DNA of 64,000 bases from Gilvimarinus gilvus (lineage in GTDB: Bacteria; Pseudomonadota; Gammaproteobacteria; Pseudomonadales; Cellvibrionaceae): NCBI RefSeq assembly GCF_030518155.1, contig NZ_JAULRU010000797.1, positions 124,001 through 188,000 of the forward strand, given 5' to 3'. Position 1 is the stretch's first letter. Each line of letters begins with the position of its first letter. A program made the position numbers and the translations under genes. Of the stretch, positions 37,874 to 47,512 are shown in pieces. The notes below the pieces were generated by a model. It made no database searches, had not been told where the DNA came from, and saw only the letters and a list, made by a program, of their open reading frames with translations.

Positions 37874-38755
37874 ATGCCTTGGCTGCAACTTAAATTAACA
37901 GCGAACCGCAGTGGCACCGCCTCCATCGAATACGCTTTGATGAAAATCGGTGCCGTTTCGGTGACACTCGAAGACAATGCCGATCAGCCCATTTTAGAGC
38001 CCGCGCTGGGGGAGACCCCCCTGTGGGATCAAGTCAAAATAACGGGGCTTTTCGACGCTAATATAGACACGGCAGCTATCGCCACGTCTCTACAGCAACG
38101 CCTAAGCCAGCCACTTACGCACCTGCAGTGGGAACAATTAGAGGATAAGGACTGGGAGCGGGAGTGGATGAGCAACTTCCACCCCATCTGTTGCGGCGAA
38201 AGGTTGTGGATTTGCCCGAGCTGGTGTGCACCGCCACAACCCACCAAAGTCAATATTTTGCTGGACCCCGGTCTCGCCTTTGGCACCGGCACTCACCCAA
38301 CAACATTCCTATGTATGCAATGGCTAGACAAGCAGCTTCTAGATGATCTGGAATTGATTGACTACGGTTGTGGCTCAGGCATATTAGGGATAGCGGCACT
38401 TAAGCTTGGGGCACGCCGCGTCATAGGTGTCGATATCGACCCACAAGCACTGATCGCCACCGCCGATAACGCCCAGCGCAACCAGCTTGCCGATAATGCC
38501 ATGCCTGTTTTCTTACCGGACAATGCACCGGAAGCTAGTGCCGATATTGTGCTAGCAAATATTTTGGCCGGACCACTGGCCGAATTGGCACCCATCCTGA
38601 CCAATCTAACGCGGCCCGGTGGCAAGCTGTGCCTTTCCGGTATACTGGACGTCCAAGCACAAGCTGTTATGGACGCCTATGCCAAGGACTTTGATTTTGA
38701 ACCTATTGCACAAAAGGAAGAATGGGTTCGCTTGGTTGGCCGTAAAATTCGCTAG
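37874..38755 (+). CDS. prmA: Ribosomal protein L11 methyltransferase
   Basis: A 293-residue SAM-dependent enzyme that trimethylates L11. The N-terminal domain (MPWLQLKLTANRSG) recognises the substrate; the methyltransferase part has DPGLAFGTGTHPTT, the SAM motif DYGCGSGILGIAALKLGA and ANILAGPLAELAP. It keeps its usual position between accC and dusB-fis. Confidence 0.95.
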   Translation: MPWLQLKLTANRSGTASIEYALMKIGAVSVTLEDNADQPILEPALGETPLWDQVKITGLFDANIDTAAIATSLQQRLSQPLTHLQWEQLEDKDWEREWMSNFHPICCGERLWICPSWCAPPQPTKVNILLDPGLAFGTGTHPTTFLCMQWLDKQLLDDLELIDYGCGSGILGIAALKLGARRVIGVDIDPQALIATADNAQRNQLADNAMPVFLPDNAPEASADIVLANILAGPLAELAPILTNLTRPGGKLCLSGILDVQAQAVMDAYAKDFDFEPIAQKEEWVRLVGRKIR

Positions 38756-38818
38756 TATAACGACATTGACGACCTTTTAAGGTCCCACTTCGACTCAAAC
38801 AAGGACAGAACCAGCCCC

Positions 38819-40255
38819 ATGGCCGAGATGGTGACCCGCTGCCCCGAGTGCAGCACATCTTTTCGCATCACCCATGCGCAGATTCAAAAAGCGCGTGGAG
38901 CGGTTCGCTGCGGCTCTTGCCTGCACATATTCAACGCTCAAAAACACCTAATCGAAGGCAAACCCGTCACCAAAAAAGCGCGCGCGCCTCAAGCCGCAGC
39001 GGCTCAATCTAAAACGGCAACGAGCGCTCCTCAACAAGAGAATCTGGATATCGGCTCTCCTACACCCAGCGAGCATCAAACAGCAAAGCTGGACACGCAA
39101 ACTTCCGATCAGGCCAGCCCGGGCGGCGGACTTAAGTTCGATCAAAGCCAAATTGATCGCGAAAGTGAAATATCTGACGATCAACTGATCAGCGACAATA
39201 TGCACAAAGGCGCTGAAGAAGACAGTGAACTATTTTTTATCGAAGAGCAGCGTGCCGGCCACTCCCTGTTCGAGCGCAAGCTTGACAAACACAACGAAGA
39301 ATTTATCGATGAAACCGATGAATCCTGGGCGGAGAATCTGCTGGATGATGACCCACAAGCCGATGCCAGCCCGAATGATGAGCCGCTAAAATCAACCTTT
39401 GAAAACCCCTTAAGCATCGTCGGCAATGACGAAATAGACGCACCTACTAATGAAGAACACAACTCGCCTTATTCCCAAGAAGTAATAACGACGCCCGTCA
39501 AACATGAACAGAGAAAGCATAGCCTAAAGCGGAAATCAGCAGCTGCAGATTCAAATGATGCTGACACAGATTACGCCACGAAGCGTTCAGCACCGGCAAA
39601 CTCCGAGCAACCTCAGGCAACGCGCGCCGCAAAGAATCCGCCACAGCCAAAATTTCACCTCACCAATGAAGATGAAAACGAAGAATACAGCGAAAAGCTG
39701 ACCGCATTTGACCCAAATCGCAGTGCCATGCTGTTTAATATCGACCCCGAACCTGTCGAGATGGCTGGCGTAAGCACCCGACAATGGAAAAAGCGTCTCG
39801 CTTGGGGAGGAGCGAGTGTTTTGGCGGTGCTTGTACTAATAATCCAGATAGCCTGGCTGCAGTTTGACCGGTTTAGTCGAGCTGAACCATACCGTCAATA
39901 TTACAGCCAGGCTTGCAACCTACTGGGCTGCACAGTGCCAGCACTGAGCGATAATAAACGCATTCGCACATTCAACCTGGTGGTTCGCAACCACCCGGAA
40001 CAGGCCGAGGCTTTAGCCGTGGACGCCATTGTGCTTAACGGAGCCCCTTTTGAGCAAACCTACCCCGATTTAGAGCTCACTTTTACCGACATCAACAACA
40101 AGCCCGTGGCGTCAAGAGTCTTCACGCCGCAAGAATATTTGAAGGGTGAGCTCGCAGGCAGCAAGATTATGCCCACGAACCAGCCTATACACCTGTCGCT
40201 GGAGCTGGCCGACCCAGGCGAAAGCGCCGTGAATTACCGGCTAGACATACGTTAG
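38819..40255 (+). CDS. MJ0042 zinc-ribbon, DUF3426 membrane protein
   Basis: A 478-residue protein. The N-terminal MJ0042-type zinc ribbon has two pairs of cysteines (RCPECSTSF and RCGSCLHIFNA). A long acidic, low-complexity middle (about 50-300; many Asp, Glu, Ser) leads to a membrane helix (GGASVLAVLVLIIQIAWLQF, about 337-356) and the DUF3426 domain (about 360-478; YYSQACNLLGCTVPAL, PFEQTYPDLELTFTDINNKPV). The family is of unknown function and lies near prmA and dusB-fis in many gammaproteobacteria. The middle is longer than in most relatives. Confidence 0.85.
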   Translation: MAEMVTRCPECSTSFRITHAQIQKARGAVRCGSCLHIFNAQKHLIEGKPVTKKARAPQAAAAQSKTATSAPQQENLDIGSPTPSEHQTAKLDTQTSDQASPGGGLKFDQSQIDRESEISDDQLISDNMHKGAEEDSELFFIEEQRAGHSLFERKLDKHNEEFIDETDESWAENLLDDDPQADASPNDEPLKSTFENPLSIVGNDEIDAPTNEEHNSPYSQEVITTPVKHEQRKHSLKRKSAAADSNDADTDYATKRSAPANSEQPQATRAAKNPPQPKFHLTNEDENEEYSEKLTAFDPNRSAMLFNIDPEPVEMAGVSTRQWKKRLAWGGASVLAVLVLIIQIAWLQFDRFSRAEPYRQYYSQACNLLGCTVPALSDNKRIRTFNLVVRNHPEQAEALAVDAIVLNGAPFEQTYPDLELTFTDINNKPVASRVFTPQEYLKGELAGSKIMPTNQPIHLSLELADPGESAVNYRLDIR

Positions 40256-40315
40256 TCTGCTCATAAGTCAAGGGTTATTTCGGCTAAAAAAAAGCCAATC
40301 TGTGCGATTTCTGCG

Positions 40316-40344
40316 TTCCCAACCGGGTTACAAAAAGGTATCAT
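40316..40344 (+). promoter_or_regulatory. Candidate dusB-fis promoter with GC-rich discriminator
   Basis: A -35 box TTCCCA (40316-40321) and a -10 box TATCAT (40339-40344) are spaced 17 bases. The following AGCTCCCCC is a GC-rich discriminator, the feature that makes fis promoters stringently controlled in enteric bacteria. The transcript would carry a leader of about 75 bases before dusB. Confidence 0.4.
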
Positions 40345-40427
40345 AGCTCCCCCTTTTTGACCGGCCATGCCGGAATTAAAACCACCAAACCAGAGTTAAA
40401 CCCAAGCGGTCGGCAAGGTAATTGACA

Positions 40428-41417
40428 GTGTTTCATATTGGCCCTTATCAATTCGACTCTAAGGTGATTCTGGCGCCAATGGCCGGAGTTACCGATCGAC
40501 CGTTTCGTCAGCTTTGCCGTCGTATGGGAGCAGGTTTAGTGGTATCGGAAATGGTCACCTCAGACACCACTTTATGGCACAGCCGTAAAAGTAAAATGAG
40601 GCTCGACCACCGGGGGGAAGCTGGTCCAATCTGTGTGCAGATAGCCGGAGGTGACCCGCAAATGATGGCTGAGGCTGCTCGCTTGAACGTCCTTAATGGC
40701 GCGCAGATAATCGACATCAACATGGGCTGCCCGGCTAAGAAAGTCTGTAAAAAAGCTGCGGGCTCAGCACTATTGAAAGACGAAAAGTTAGTGGCGGATA
40801 TTCTCGACGCTGTGGTTAGTGCGGTAGAGGTGCCCGTTACGCTAAAAATACGCACAGGATGGAGCCCTGAGCAACGCAACGCTTTACGCATTGCCCAAAT
40901 TGCTCAGGATGCGGGCATTGCCGCTCTTGCTGTTCACGGTCGTACCCGCGCTTGCCGCTTCGAAGGCAACGCCGAGTACGACACTATAGCCGAGGTCGTT
41001 GCTCACAGTACCATTCCCGTGTTTTGCAATGGCGATATCGACAATGTCGATAAAGCAGCGCAGGTATTGCGCCTTACCGGTGCCCACGCGGTCATGATAG
41101 GACGTGCGGCTCAGGGTCGACCATGGATTTTTCGGCAAATAGACCATTACCTGCGTACTGGTGAACGTTTGCCGGCCCCCGCCCTGCTGGAAGTCAGGGA
41201 TATTTTATTAAGCCATCTCACCGAGCTGGCAGAGTTTTATGGCCCTGTTATGGGGCCAAGAATCGCACGTAAGCACCTGGGCTGGTACCTCAAAACACTG
41301 CCGGATACAGGTGATTTTCGCGCCAGATTTAATCGATTGGCAACGACACTAGATCAACATGCCAGCGTTCGTAGTTTTTTCGAACCGCTGATAGAACGAG
41401 AGGAAAAAGCGGCATGA
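40428..41417 (+). CDS. dusB: tRNA-dihydrouridine synthase B
   Basis: A 329-residue FMN enzyme reducing uridine in the tRNA D-loop. Signatures are [16 protein letters not shown] (FMN site), [21 protein letters not shown] (catalytic Cys in GCP), HGRTR and [11 protein letters not shown]. The GTG at 40428 has AAGGTA at good distance and is preferred to the TTG at 40422. It overlaps fis by 4 bases, the conserved dusB-fis arrangement. Confidence 0.94.
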   Translation: MFHIGPYQFDSKVILAPMAGVTDRPFRQLCRRMGAGLVVSEMVTSDTTLWHSRKSKMRLDHRGEAGPICVQIAGGDPQMMAEAARLNVLNGAQIIDINMGCPAKKVCKKAAGSALLKDEKLVADILDAVVSAVEVPVTLKIRTGWSPEQRNALRIAQIAQDAGIAALAVHGRTRACRFEGNAEYDTIAEVVAHSTIPVFCNGDIDNVDKAAQVLRLTGAHAVMIGRAAQGRPWIFRQIDHYLRTGERLPAPALLEVRDILLSHLTELAEFYGPVMGPRIARKHLGWYLKTLPDTGDFRARFNRLATTLDQHASVRSFFEPLIEREEKAA

Positions 41418-41713
41418 ATTCAGCTGAAACTTTTATTACAGATGCACCTATCACCCCCCAGGAGCAAGTGGCACAACCTGCACAGGGTCAGTCCCTTCGA
41501 GGTAGCGTTGAGCAGGCCATGGAAAATTATTTCCAGCACCTGGACGGTCAATCGGTTAGCAATGTCTATGACATGGTGCTGGCCGAAGTTGAAGCGCCGC
41601 TTTTAGAAGTTGTACTCAAATACACTCGCCACAATCAAACTCGCGCAGCACAAGTGCTGGGACTGAACCGTGGCACATTGCGTAAGAAACTCAAACAGTA
41701 CGGCTTGCTGTAA
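41414..41713 (+). CDS. fis: DNA-binding protein Fis
   Basis: A 99-residue nucleoid protein that bends DNA and regulates rRNA promoters. The C-terminal helix-turn-helix [23 protein letters not shown] is the strongly conserved Fis signature. The N-terminal region is a little different from enteric Fis. Its ATG overlaps the dusB stop (ATGA). Confidence 0.96.
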   Translation: MNSAETFITDAPITPQEQVAQPAQGQSLRGSVEQAMENYFQHLDGQSVSNVYDMVLAEVEAPLLEVVLKYTRHNQTRAAQVLGLNRGTLRKKLKQYGLL

Positions 41714-41739
41714 GCTACTGCCTGCCGAGTATGGGAATG

Positions 41740-41768
41740 GGGTGGTCTTGACCACCCTTTTTATTTTA
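41740..41768 (+). terminator. Rho-independent terminator of dusB-fis
   Basis: An 8-bp stem GGGTGGTC/GACCACCC (41740-41747 with 41750-41757) is followed by TTTTTATTTT. It lies 27 bases after the fis stop. Confidence 0.85.
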
Positions 41769-41891
41769 ACCGGACTGATTACACAGCGTTGACCGGACAC
41801 TCAGCTCGCTCAAGTACAACAGAGCAACCTACCTTTGTGGCCCCGGCCAGTGATACGTAAGCAGACCACAGTAACGGGAATGCGTACCCCC

Positions 41892-43469
41892 ATGACCAAC
41901 CCTACCGACCTCGCGCCGGTTAAGCGCGCGCTTATCAGCGTTTCAGACAAAACCGGAATTGTTGATTTTGCCACAGCCTTGCATCAGCAAGGTGTCGAAA
42001 TTCTATCCACAGGCGGCACCTTTCGCCTACTCAAAGACAGTGGTATTCCTGCCGTGGAAGTTTCCGACTACACCGGTTTCCCGGAAATGATGGACGGTCG
42101 TGTTAAGACCTTACACCCCAAAGTTCACGGCGGCATTTTAGCGCGCCGCGGCCAGGATGATGCGGTAATGCAAGAGCACGGTATCGGCGGTATCGATATG
42201 GTTGTGGTTAACCTATACCCGTTTGAAAATACCGTTGCCAATCCCGAATGCTCGCTGACCGACGCCATTGAAAACATCGATATTGGCGGCCCGACTATGG
42301 TTCGTGCCGCAGCGAAAAATCATGCGTTTGTGAACATTGTTGTCAATGCCTCTGACTACGCAACCATTCTTGCGGAGCTGGCAACCAATAACGGCTCAAC
42401 AACTTATAAAACTCGTTTTGATTTGGCCATTAAAGCTTACGAACATACTGCAGCTTACGACGGCGCTATTGCCAACTACTTTGGCCGAATGGTTGAAGGT
42501 GGTAACGAAGATTTTCCTCGTACTTTCAACAGCCAATTCCAACAGGTACAAACGTTGCGCTATGGTGAGAATTCTCATCAGAAAAGTGCGTTCTATATCG
42601 AAAAGAGTCCGGCCGCAGGTACTATCGCCACCTCAAGACAACTACAGGGCAAGGAGCTATCGTACAACAATATTGCCGATACCGATGCCGCACTCGAAAC
42701 CGTAAAGCTGTTTGACACGCCGGCCTGCGTTATTGTTAAACACGCAAACCCCTGCGGTGTCGCAACTGCGGATAACTTACTGACCGCTTACCAGCGAGCT
42801 TTTGCGACCGATCCAGAGTCCGCCTTTGGTGGCATCATCGCGTTTAATCGACCATTAGACGCCGCTACTGCAAAGGCTATTGTCGATCAGCAGTTTGTCG
42901 AGGTTATCATCGCACCAAGCATTGCAGCTGATGCGGTGGGGGTAGTTAGCGCCAAGAAAAATGTGCGACTGCTCGAATGTGGTGAATGGGGCACTGCACT
43001 CAGTGACTTTGACTACAAACGCGTTGCCGGTGGCCTCTTGGTGCAGGATCGCGACAATGGCACCGTTACCGAGTCGGACCTGAAAGTGGTAACCAAACAA
43101 GTACCGAGTGAAGCGCAAATGCGCGACCTACTGTTTACCTGGAAGGTCGCCAAAATGGTGAAATCCAACGCTATTGTGTACGGCAAAGATGGCGCGACCA
43201 TTGGCGTAGGAGCCGGCCAAATGAGCCGGGTAAACTCCGCGCGAATTGCCGGCATTAAAGCCGAACACGCAGGCCTCGAAGTGCCGGGGTCGGTAATGGC
43301 ATCCGACGCTTTCTTTCCGTTTCGCGACGGAATTGATAATGCCGCGGCCGCAGGCATAGCCGCGGTTATACAGCCGGGCGGCTCGATGCGTGACGACGAG
43401 GTAATCGCCGCCGCGGATGAGCACGGCATCGCCATGGTCTTTACCGGCATGCGTCATTTCCGACACTAG
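41892..43469 (+). CDS. purH: Bifunctional AICAR transformylase/IMP cyclohydrolase
   Basis: A 525-residue enzyme for the last two steps of IMP synthesis. The N-terminal MGS-like cyclohydrolase domain starts [14 protein letters not shown] with [13 protein letters not shown] and [15 protein letters not shown]. The C-terminal transformylase domain has the catalytic KHANPCG motif, then AFGGIIAFN and [24 protein letters not shown] 41892 is chosen because the family begins there (E. coli PurH is 529); the open frame extends upstream from a TTG at 41835 without family sequence. Confidence 0.96.
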   Translation: MTNPTDLAPVKRALISVSDKTGIVDFATALHQQGVEILSTGGTFRLLKDSGIPAVEVSDYTGFPEMMDGRVKTLHPKVHGGILARRGQDDAVMQEHGIGGIDMVVVNLYPFENTVANPECSLTDAIENIDIGGPTMVRAAAKNHAFVNIVVNASDYATILAELATNNGSTTYKTRFDLAIKAYEHTAAYDGAIANYFGRMVEGGNEDFPRTFNSQFQQVQTLRYGENSHQKSAFYIEKSPAAGTIATSRQLQGKELSYNNIADTDAALETVKLFDTPACVIVKHANPCGVATADNLLTAYQRAFATDPESAFGGIIAFNRPLDAATAKAIVDQQFVEVIIAPSIAADAVGVVSAKKNVRLLECGEWGTALSDFDYKRVAGGLLVQDRDNGTVTESDLKVVTKQVPSEAQMRDLLFTWKVAKMVKSNAIVYGKDGATIGVGAGQMSRVNSARIAGIKAEHAGLEVPGSVMASDAFFPFRDGIDNAAAAGIAAVIQPGGSMRDDEVIAAADEHGIAMVFTGMRHFRH

Positions 43470-43591
43470 AACGGGTAACGGGCGACGGTACACGCGCAAC
43501 GCAATCGTCCCCGATTAACGTAAACCAAAATTCTGGAGGATCGGCAGAACGCCGGAACGCACCCCGTTCCCCGTTCCCCGTGTACCAAAAA
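43470..43591 (+). repeat. Structured purH-purD spacer with inverted GGGG/CCCC repeats
   Basis: A 122-base spacer. The segment AACGGGTAACGGG (43470-43482) is inverted at 43563-43575 (12 of 13 match). A second 8-bp pair, GGTACACG (43487-43494) and CGTGTACC (43579-43586), is nested out of register. The right side holds tandem GTTCCCC units up to the purD start. Confidence 0.6.
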
Positions 43592-44881
43592 ATGAATATT
43601 CTGATTATTGGCGGCGGTGGCCGCGAACATGCATTGGCCTGGAAAGCGGCGCAAAGTAAGCAAGTGGATACTGTCTATTTAGCGCCCGGCAATGCTGGCA
43701 CGGCCTTAGACGACAAGTTAAAAAATGTCGAAATTAACGTCGGTGAATTTGAAAAACTCGCTGCGTTTGCTAAAGCTGAACAGTGTGAGCTGACCATTGT
43801 TGGCCCAGAGGTGCCTCTGGTTGACGGTATCGTCGACTATTTCGCGGAGCAAGGGTTATCTTGCTTTGGGCCCAGTAAAGGTGCAGCGCAACTAGAAGGC
43901 TCTAAGGCATTCACCAAAGATTTCTTGGATCGTCAAAAAATCCCCACTGCGGATTACGAAAAATTCACCGAAGTGGAGCCCGCTCTCGCCTACCTACGAG
44001 AAAAAGGTGCGCCAATTGTGGTTAAAGCCGATGGTCTTGCTGCGGGTAAAGGCGTTATTGTGGCCGAAACGCTGCAGCAAGCAGAAGACGCGGTCCGTGA
44101 TATGCTTTCAGGCAACGCCTTTGGCGACGCTGGCTGCCGGGTTGTCATAGAGGAGTTCCTCACCGGGGAAGAAGCCAGTTTTATCGTGATGGTCGACGGT
44201 ACCAACATTCTGCCGATGGCCACCAGTCAAGACCACAAACGCGCGGGCGAAGGCGACACTGGCCCCAACACCGGAGGTATGGGTGCATACTCCCCGGCAC
44301 CGGTTGTTACCGAAACCGTCAACCAGCGTATTATGGACGAAGTGATTCGCCCAACCGTTGAAGGTATGGCCGCCGAAGGCAACCGTTACACGGGTTTTCT
44401 CTACGCGGGCTTGATGATTTCAGAGGACGGTGCGCCGAAAGTTATCGAGTACAACTGTCGCTTTGGTGACCCCGAAACTCAGCCCATCATGCTGCGGCTT
44501 AAATCCGACTTGGTCGAGCTTTGTCTGGCCGCGACGCGCGGGGAACTGGACAAGGTAACCGCTGAGTGGGATGAGCGAGCCAGTGTTGGTGTAGTTCTTG
44601 CCGCTGGCGGCTATCCCGGCGCCTACAACAAGGGCGATGAAATCAGTGGGTTGCCCGAGCTGGAAATTGATGGGGAGAAGGTATTCCACGCTGGTACTGC
44701 CGACCAAGACGGCAAAGTCGTCACCAATGGAGGCCGAGTACTTTGTGCTACCGCGCTGGGCAACAGTGTAAGCGAGGCGCAGGCACGCGCTTACCAATTA
44801 GCTGATAAAATTCAGTGGCGAGATGTTTATCTGCGTCGCGATATAGCCTACCGTGCTATTGCTCGCGAACAGGCTCAATAA
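43592..44881 (+). CDS. purD: Phosphoribosylamine-glycine ligase
   Basis: A 429-residue ATP-grasp enzyme, the second step of purine synthesis. N-terminus MNILIIGGGGREHALAWK; GPEVPLVDGIVDYF; ATP-binding KADGLAAGKGVIV and SQDHKRAGEGDTGPNTGGMGAYSPA; IEYNCRFGDPETQPIM. The length equals E. coli PurD (429), supporting ATG 43592 rather than the GTG at 43580. It ends convergent with the MscS gene. Confidence 0.96.
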   Translation: MNILIIGGGGREHALAWKAAQSKQVDTVYLAPGNAGTALDDKLKNVEINVGEFEKLAAFAKAEQCELTIVGPEVPLVDGIVDYFAEQGLSCFGPSKGAAQLEGSKAFTKDFLDRQKIPTADYEKFTEVEPALAYLREKGAPIVVKADGLAAGKGVIVAETLQQAEDAVRDMLSGNAFGDAGCRVVIEEFLTGEEASFIVMVDGTNILPMATSQDHKRAGEGDTGPNTGGMGAYSPAPVVTETVNQRIMDEVIRPTVEGMAAEGNRYTGFLYAGLMISEDGAPKVIEYNCRFGDPETQPIMLRLKSDLVELCLAATRGELDKVTAEWDERASVGVVLAAGGYPGAYNKGDEISGLPELEIDGEKVFHAGTADQDGKVVTNGGRVLCATALGNSVSEAQARAYQLADKIQWRDVYLRRDIAYRAIAREQAQ

Positions 44882-44892
44882 GTTCTTGTCTT

Positions 44893-44920
44893 AAACTTGC
44901 AGCTACGCTAGTGGCTGCAG
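44893..44920 (+). terminator. Possible hairpin terminator between purD and the MscS gene
   Basis: An 8-bp stem CTTGCAGC/GCTGCAGG with a 10-base loop lies 11 bases after purD. Only a weak T-rich tail follows. A second smaller hairpin (AAGGGG/CCCCTT, 44947-44965) is nearer the channel gene. Confidence 0.3.
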
Positions 44921-44970
44921 GTTGGACTTGTTTGGGTCACCCGTGCAAGGGGAAAAATCCCCCTTCAAGC

Positions 44971-46569
44971 TTACTTAGCTTCAGGCATAAACCACTGTAC
45001 CAATTCAGCACCTGCGTTCTCTATTGCTTCCAATAACTGCAAATTAATTTTCTCGGACAACTGTAAAAACTCTGCAAAATCTGCTGTGTCAAAATATGCG
45101 TTTACCTGCACCTCAAAGCCGCGCTGGGAAATCTCCTCGAAGTGTACTCTGCGTGACAGCTCTAGAATATTTTCATTGGCTTGTAAAATTTCGCGAAAGC
45201 TCTCCAACAAACCATTAACCGTTTGCGTACTCGTCGTGTGACTTAAACAGAATCGTTGACGATATAGCCGTTTATCTATTTCAGATAAATTTTCCAATTC
45301 TTTGGAAGAAAAAACCGAGTTAGGTACATTAACAACGGCGCGATTGAGTTGGCGCAATCGGGTTGAACGCAAACCGATCTCCTCTACCACTCCCACGACG
45401 TCACCAAACCGACAAAAATCACCGGGCTTAATGGGGCGGGCAATGTAAAGCGTAAATGCGCCAAAGACATTCTCCAGCGTTTTTTGCGCAGCTAATGCTA
45501 CCGCCAACGAGCCAATTCCCAAGCCAGTTAGTACGGTCGCCATATTGTAGCCAGCGTTATCAAGCCAAAAGAGAACGGCCAGTATAACAATGAATATTTT
45601 GACTACACTGACCATAGGACGCAGAAAGCCCGGTGTGTATTGACTATCGCGAGACAGGGAACGAGATATGTACCAAGCAGCGGCAAACTCTACGATCCCG
45701 AGGATCAAAAACATTCCTGCCAAATAAAGAAAAATGCCGGTGTCAAAAAAAACTCTGACACGCAATGGCAAACCTAACTGATAGACACCCCAGTGCATTG
45801 CACTGAACATTAAAAACAGTCGTAGTGGCCTGCGAATAAGTCGCTGCATGGTATCGCGGTATATATCCGTGAAACTAATCAACCACAATAGGATTTTTTT
45901 AACAATACCACTTACTAACCAAGCCAGTACAAATACCAAAATCAGCAGTAAAAACTGCCAATTTTGCATATGATAGAACTGGAACTTAGGCAGCCACTGG
46001 CCAAGGCGCTCTAACCTAGGGTCATAACCAAAGATTTGCCACATTTGTGGTATCTGAGCGATAGTAGCATTGGATATCTTCCAGATTTGACCACCATTCC
46101 CATCTGGTACTCTTTGCAGATAAACAACAAACTGCTCATTGCCATAGGTTAAACTGCCTAATGCTTCACGGTATTCGGGTAAGCCGTCATCGAGTCTACC
46201 TGCGGGGTCATCACTCACGCTGGTTAGGTCGATGATCTGATGCTGCTCCCACATTAAAGCGAGCTTGCGTATGAGCTCAGGCTTACCCTGCTCTAAGACG
46301 TTATCCGATAAAAAGCGAAAATCTGCATACTTTGCGGCCAATTCCCAGTCTCGGCGTTCACCTGCAGCTCGCAAAGCCATAGCAGTCGCCAGGGGCGAGG
46401 CAACTTGCTTGCGTTGCGCTTTTGCAACCGCCTGACCATCCACCTGAACCACATCCTTAAAAGTGACCTCTTCGGCCGATGCAACAGATGTAAACGCCAA
46501 GGCCAGAGCAATTAAACTGATACCGAATAATCGATCAATCTCCGAGATCCATCGAATCAGTCTTTCCAT
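44971..46569 (-). CDS. MscS family mechanosensitive channel
   Basis: A 532-residue protein. A signal-like helix (FGISLIALALAFTSVASA) precedes a periplasmic domain (about 35-190; ending PQMWQIFGYDPRLERLG). Membrane helices occupy about 195-330, and the pore helix reads GLGIGSLAVALAAQKTLENVFGAFTLYI (about 347-374), the MscS pattern of small residues. The cytoplasmic domain contains KPGDFCRFGDVVGVVEEIGLRSTRLRQLN. The periplasmic domain makes it about twice the size of E. coli MscS. It overlaps the upstream redox gene by 13 bases. Physiological trigger not known. Confidence 0.9.
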   Translation of the reverse strand: MERLIRWISEIDRLFGISLIALALAFTSVASAEEVTFKDVVQVDGQAVAKAQRKQVASPLATAMALRAAGERRDWELAAKYADFRFLSDNVLEQGKPELIRKLALMWEQHQIIDLTSVSDDPAGRLDDGLPEYREALGSLTYGNEQFVVYLQRVPDGNGGQIWKISNATIAQIPQMWQIFGYDPRLERLGQWLPKFQFYHMQNWQFLLLILVFVLAWLVSGIVKKILLWLISFTDIYRDTMQRLIRRPLRLFLMFSAMHWGVYQLGLPLRVRVFFDTGIFLYLAGMFLILGIVEFAAAWYISRSLSRDSQYTPGFLRPMVSVVKIFIVILAVLFWLDNAGYNMATVLTGLGIGSLAVALAAQKTLENVFGAFTLYIARPIKPGDFCRFGDVVGVVEEIGLRSTRLRQLNRAVVNVPNSVFSSKELENLSEIDKRLYRQRFCLSHTTSTQTVNGLLESFREILQANENILELSRRVHFEEISQRGFEVQVNAYFDTADFAEFLQLSEKINLQLLEAIENAGAELVQWFMPEAK

Positions 46570-47111
46570 TTAATATTACACCCCAAACTCGGCTTTTGGT
46601 TACTGCTCACCATCTCACCTGCGGCTAGAGCTCTGGCCGCCGTTAACAAGTCCCGACCATTGACCGGAGCATCAGCACCGGGGCGGGCATCGTCCATCTG
46701 GCCTCGATACGCCAATTCCAGGCCGTTATCAAATAAATAGAAATCTGGCGTGCAGGCCGCATCAAACGCCTTAGCCACTTGCTGTGACTCATCGTAAAGA
46801 TAGGGAAAATTGAAGTTGTGGTGGGCAGCAAATGCCACCATTTTGTTGGGAGCATCGTCCGGGTAATGCACGGCGTCATTGGAACTAATAGCCACCGTTC
46901 CTATACCCAATCCAGATAATTCCCGTGCCAGAGGGCCTAAAAAATCGGCAATATGCAGCACAAACGGGCAGTGATTGCAGATAAACATGACCAACAGGCC
47001 ATTACTTTTGACGCTATCGTGAATATTGTACAGATCACCTGCCCCATCTGGCAGGCTTACCTCCGGCAGCACTGTCCCCAGCGGTAGCATGTTTGACGGT
47101 GTACGAGCCAT
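46557..47111 (-). CDS. Thioredoxin-like redoxin (CNHCPF type)
   Basis: A 184-residue cytoplasmic protein with a thioredoxin fold. The redox motif is MFICNHCPFV (CxxC, about 44-47), unlike the usual CGPC; a second region ACTPDFYLFDNGLELAYRGQ holds the cis-Pro loop. This is the small alkyl-hydroperoxide-reductase/TSA-related family common in marine bacteria. GGAGGG lies before the ATG. It shares an operon with the MscS gene. Confidence 0.83.
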   Translation of the reverse strand: MARTPSNMLPLGTVLPEVSLPDGAGDLYNIHDSVKSNGLLVMFICNHCPFVLHIADFLGPLARELSGLGIGTVAISSNDAVHYPDDAPNKMVAFAAHHNFNFPYLYDESQQVAKAFDAACTPDFYLFDNGLELAYRGQMDDARPGADAPVNGRDLLTAARALAAGEMVSSNQKPSLGCNIKWKD

Positions 47112-47186
47112 ATTCCCTCCATCGGTTACTGTTCAAGGTTCATTTAACCGTGTAGGCGGCACAATGTAAATGCGCAAGGCTTCGCA

Positions 47187-47434
47187 GGTGGTTGTAAAAC
47201 CCCTTGCAAGCTCAGCGTGGCCTGAGGCGTGCATATACTGGGCTTTGTTTCGACGCACAGGGTGCGTTCCCTTTGCCAGAGACAGGGCGCGGCAGATGTG
47301 CGCTTCAGGCTACGCCCGTCGGGGCTTCCAGACTCGCCCCTACTCGTCGTTGCCGCTTTTCGATGGGGCACACACCTGCAAAATGGCGCCTAGCAGGCTG
47401 AAAGCCTGAATACGTAAGGGATTTTTCAACAACC
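47187..47434. mobile_element. MITE-like element (248 bp) with imperfect terminal inverted repeats
   Basis: The 401-base spacer between the redoxin gene and phoU contains a 248-base unit. Its ends are inverted repeats of 19 bases: 47187-47205 and 47416-47434, with 16 of 19 positions matching (left GGTGGTTGTAAAACCCCTT). The interior is highly structured, with GGGGC/GCCCC and CAGGCT/AGCCTG stems. It has no transposase gene. Open frames on both strands (47170-47409 and 47144-47371) have no family character. No target duplication is obvious. The element may be a non-autonomous transposon or another interspersed repeat. Confidence 0.5.
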
Positions 47435-47444
47435 GGCTAGATAC

Positions 47445-47468
47445 AAAAAAGGCCAGCTAAGCTGGCCA
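47445..47468 (-). terminator. Rho-independent terminator of phoU
   Basis: On the minus strand a GGCCAGC/GCTGGCC stem (7 bp, loop TTA) is followed by TTTTTT. It lies 45 bases past the phoU stop. Confidence 0.8.
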
Positions 47469-47512
47469 AAGTAAAAGTTCAAGATATCGTGAGGGATAAC
47501 ACTAGGCAGAAC

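Noticed and set aside
41835-41891. Longer purH start at a TTG
   Set aside because: The 19 extra residues have no family similarity and E. coli length is matched from 41892.
47144-47409. Open frames on both strands in the redoxin-phoU spacer
   Set aside because: Composition is not protein-like, neither frame has a ribosome-binding site or family motif, and the DNA is better explained by a structured repeat element.
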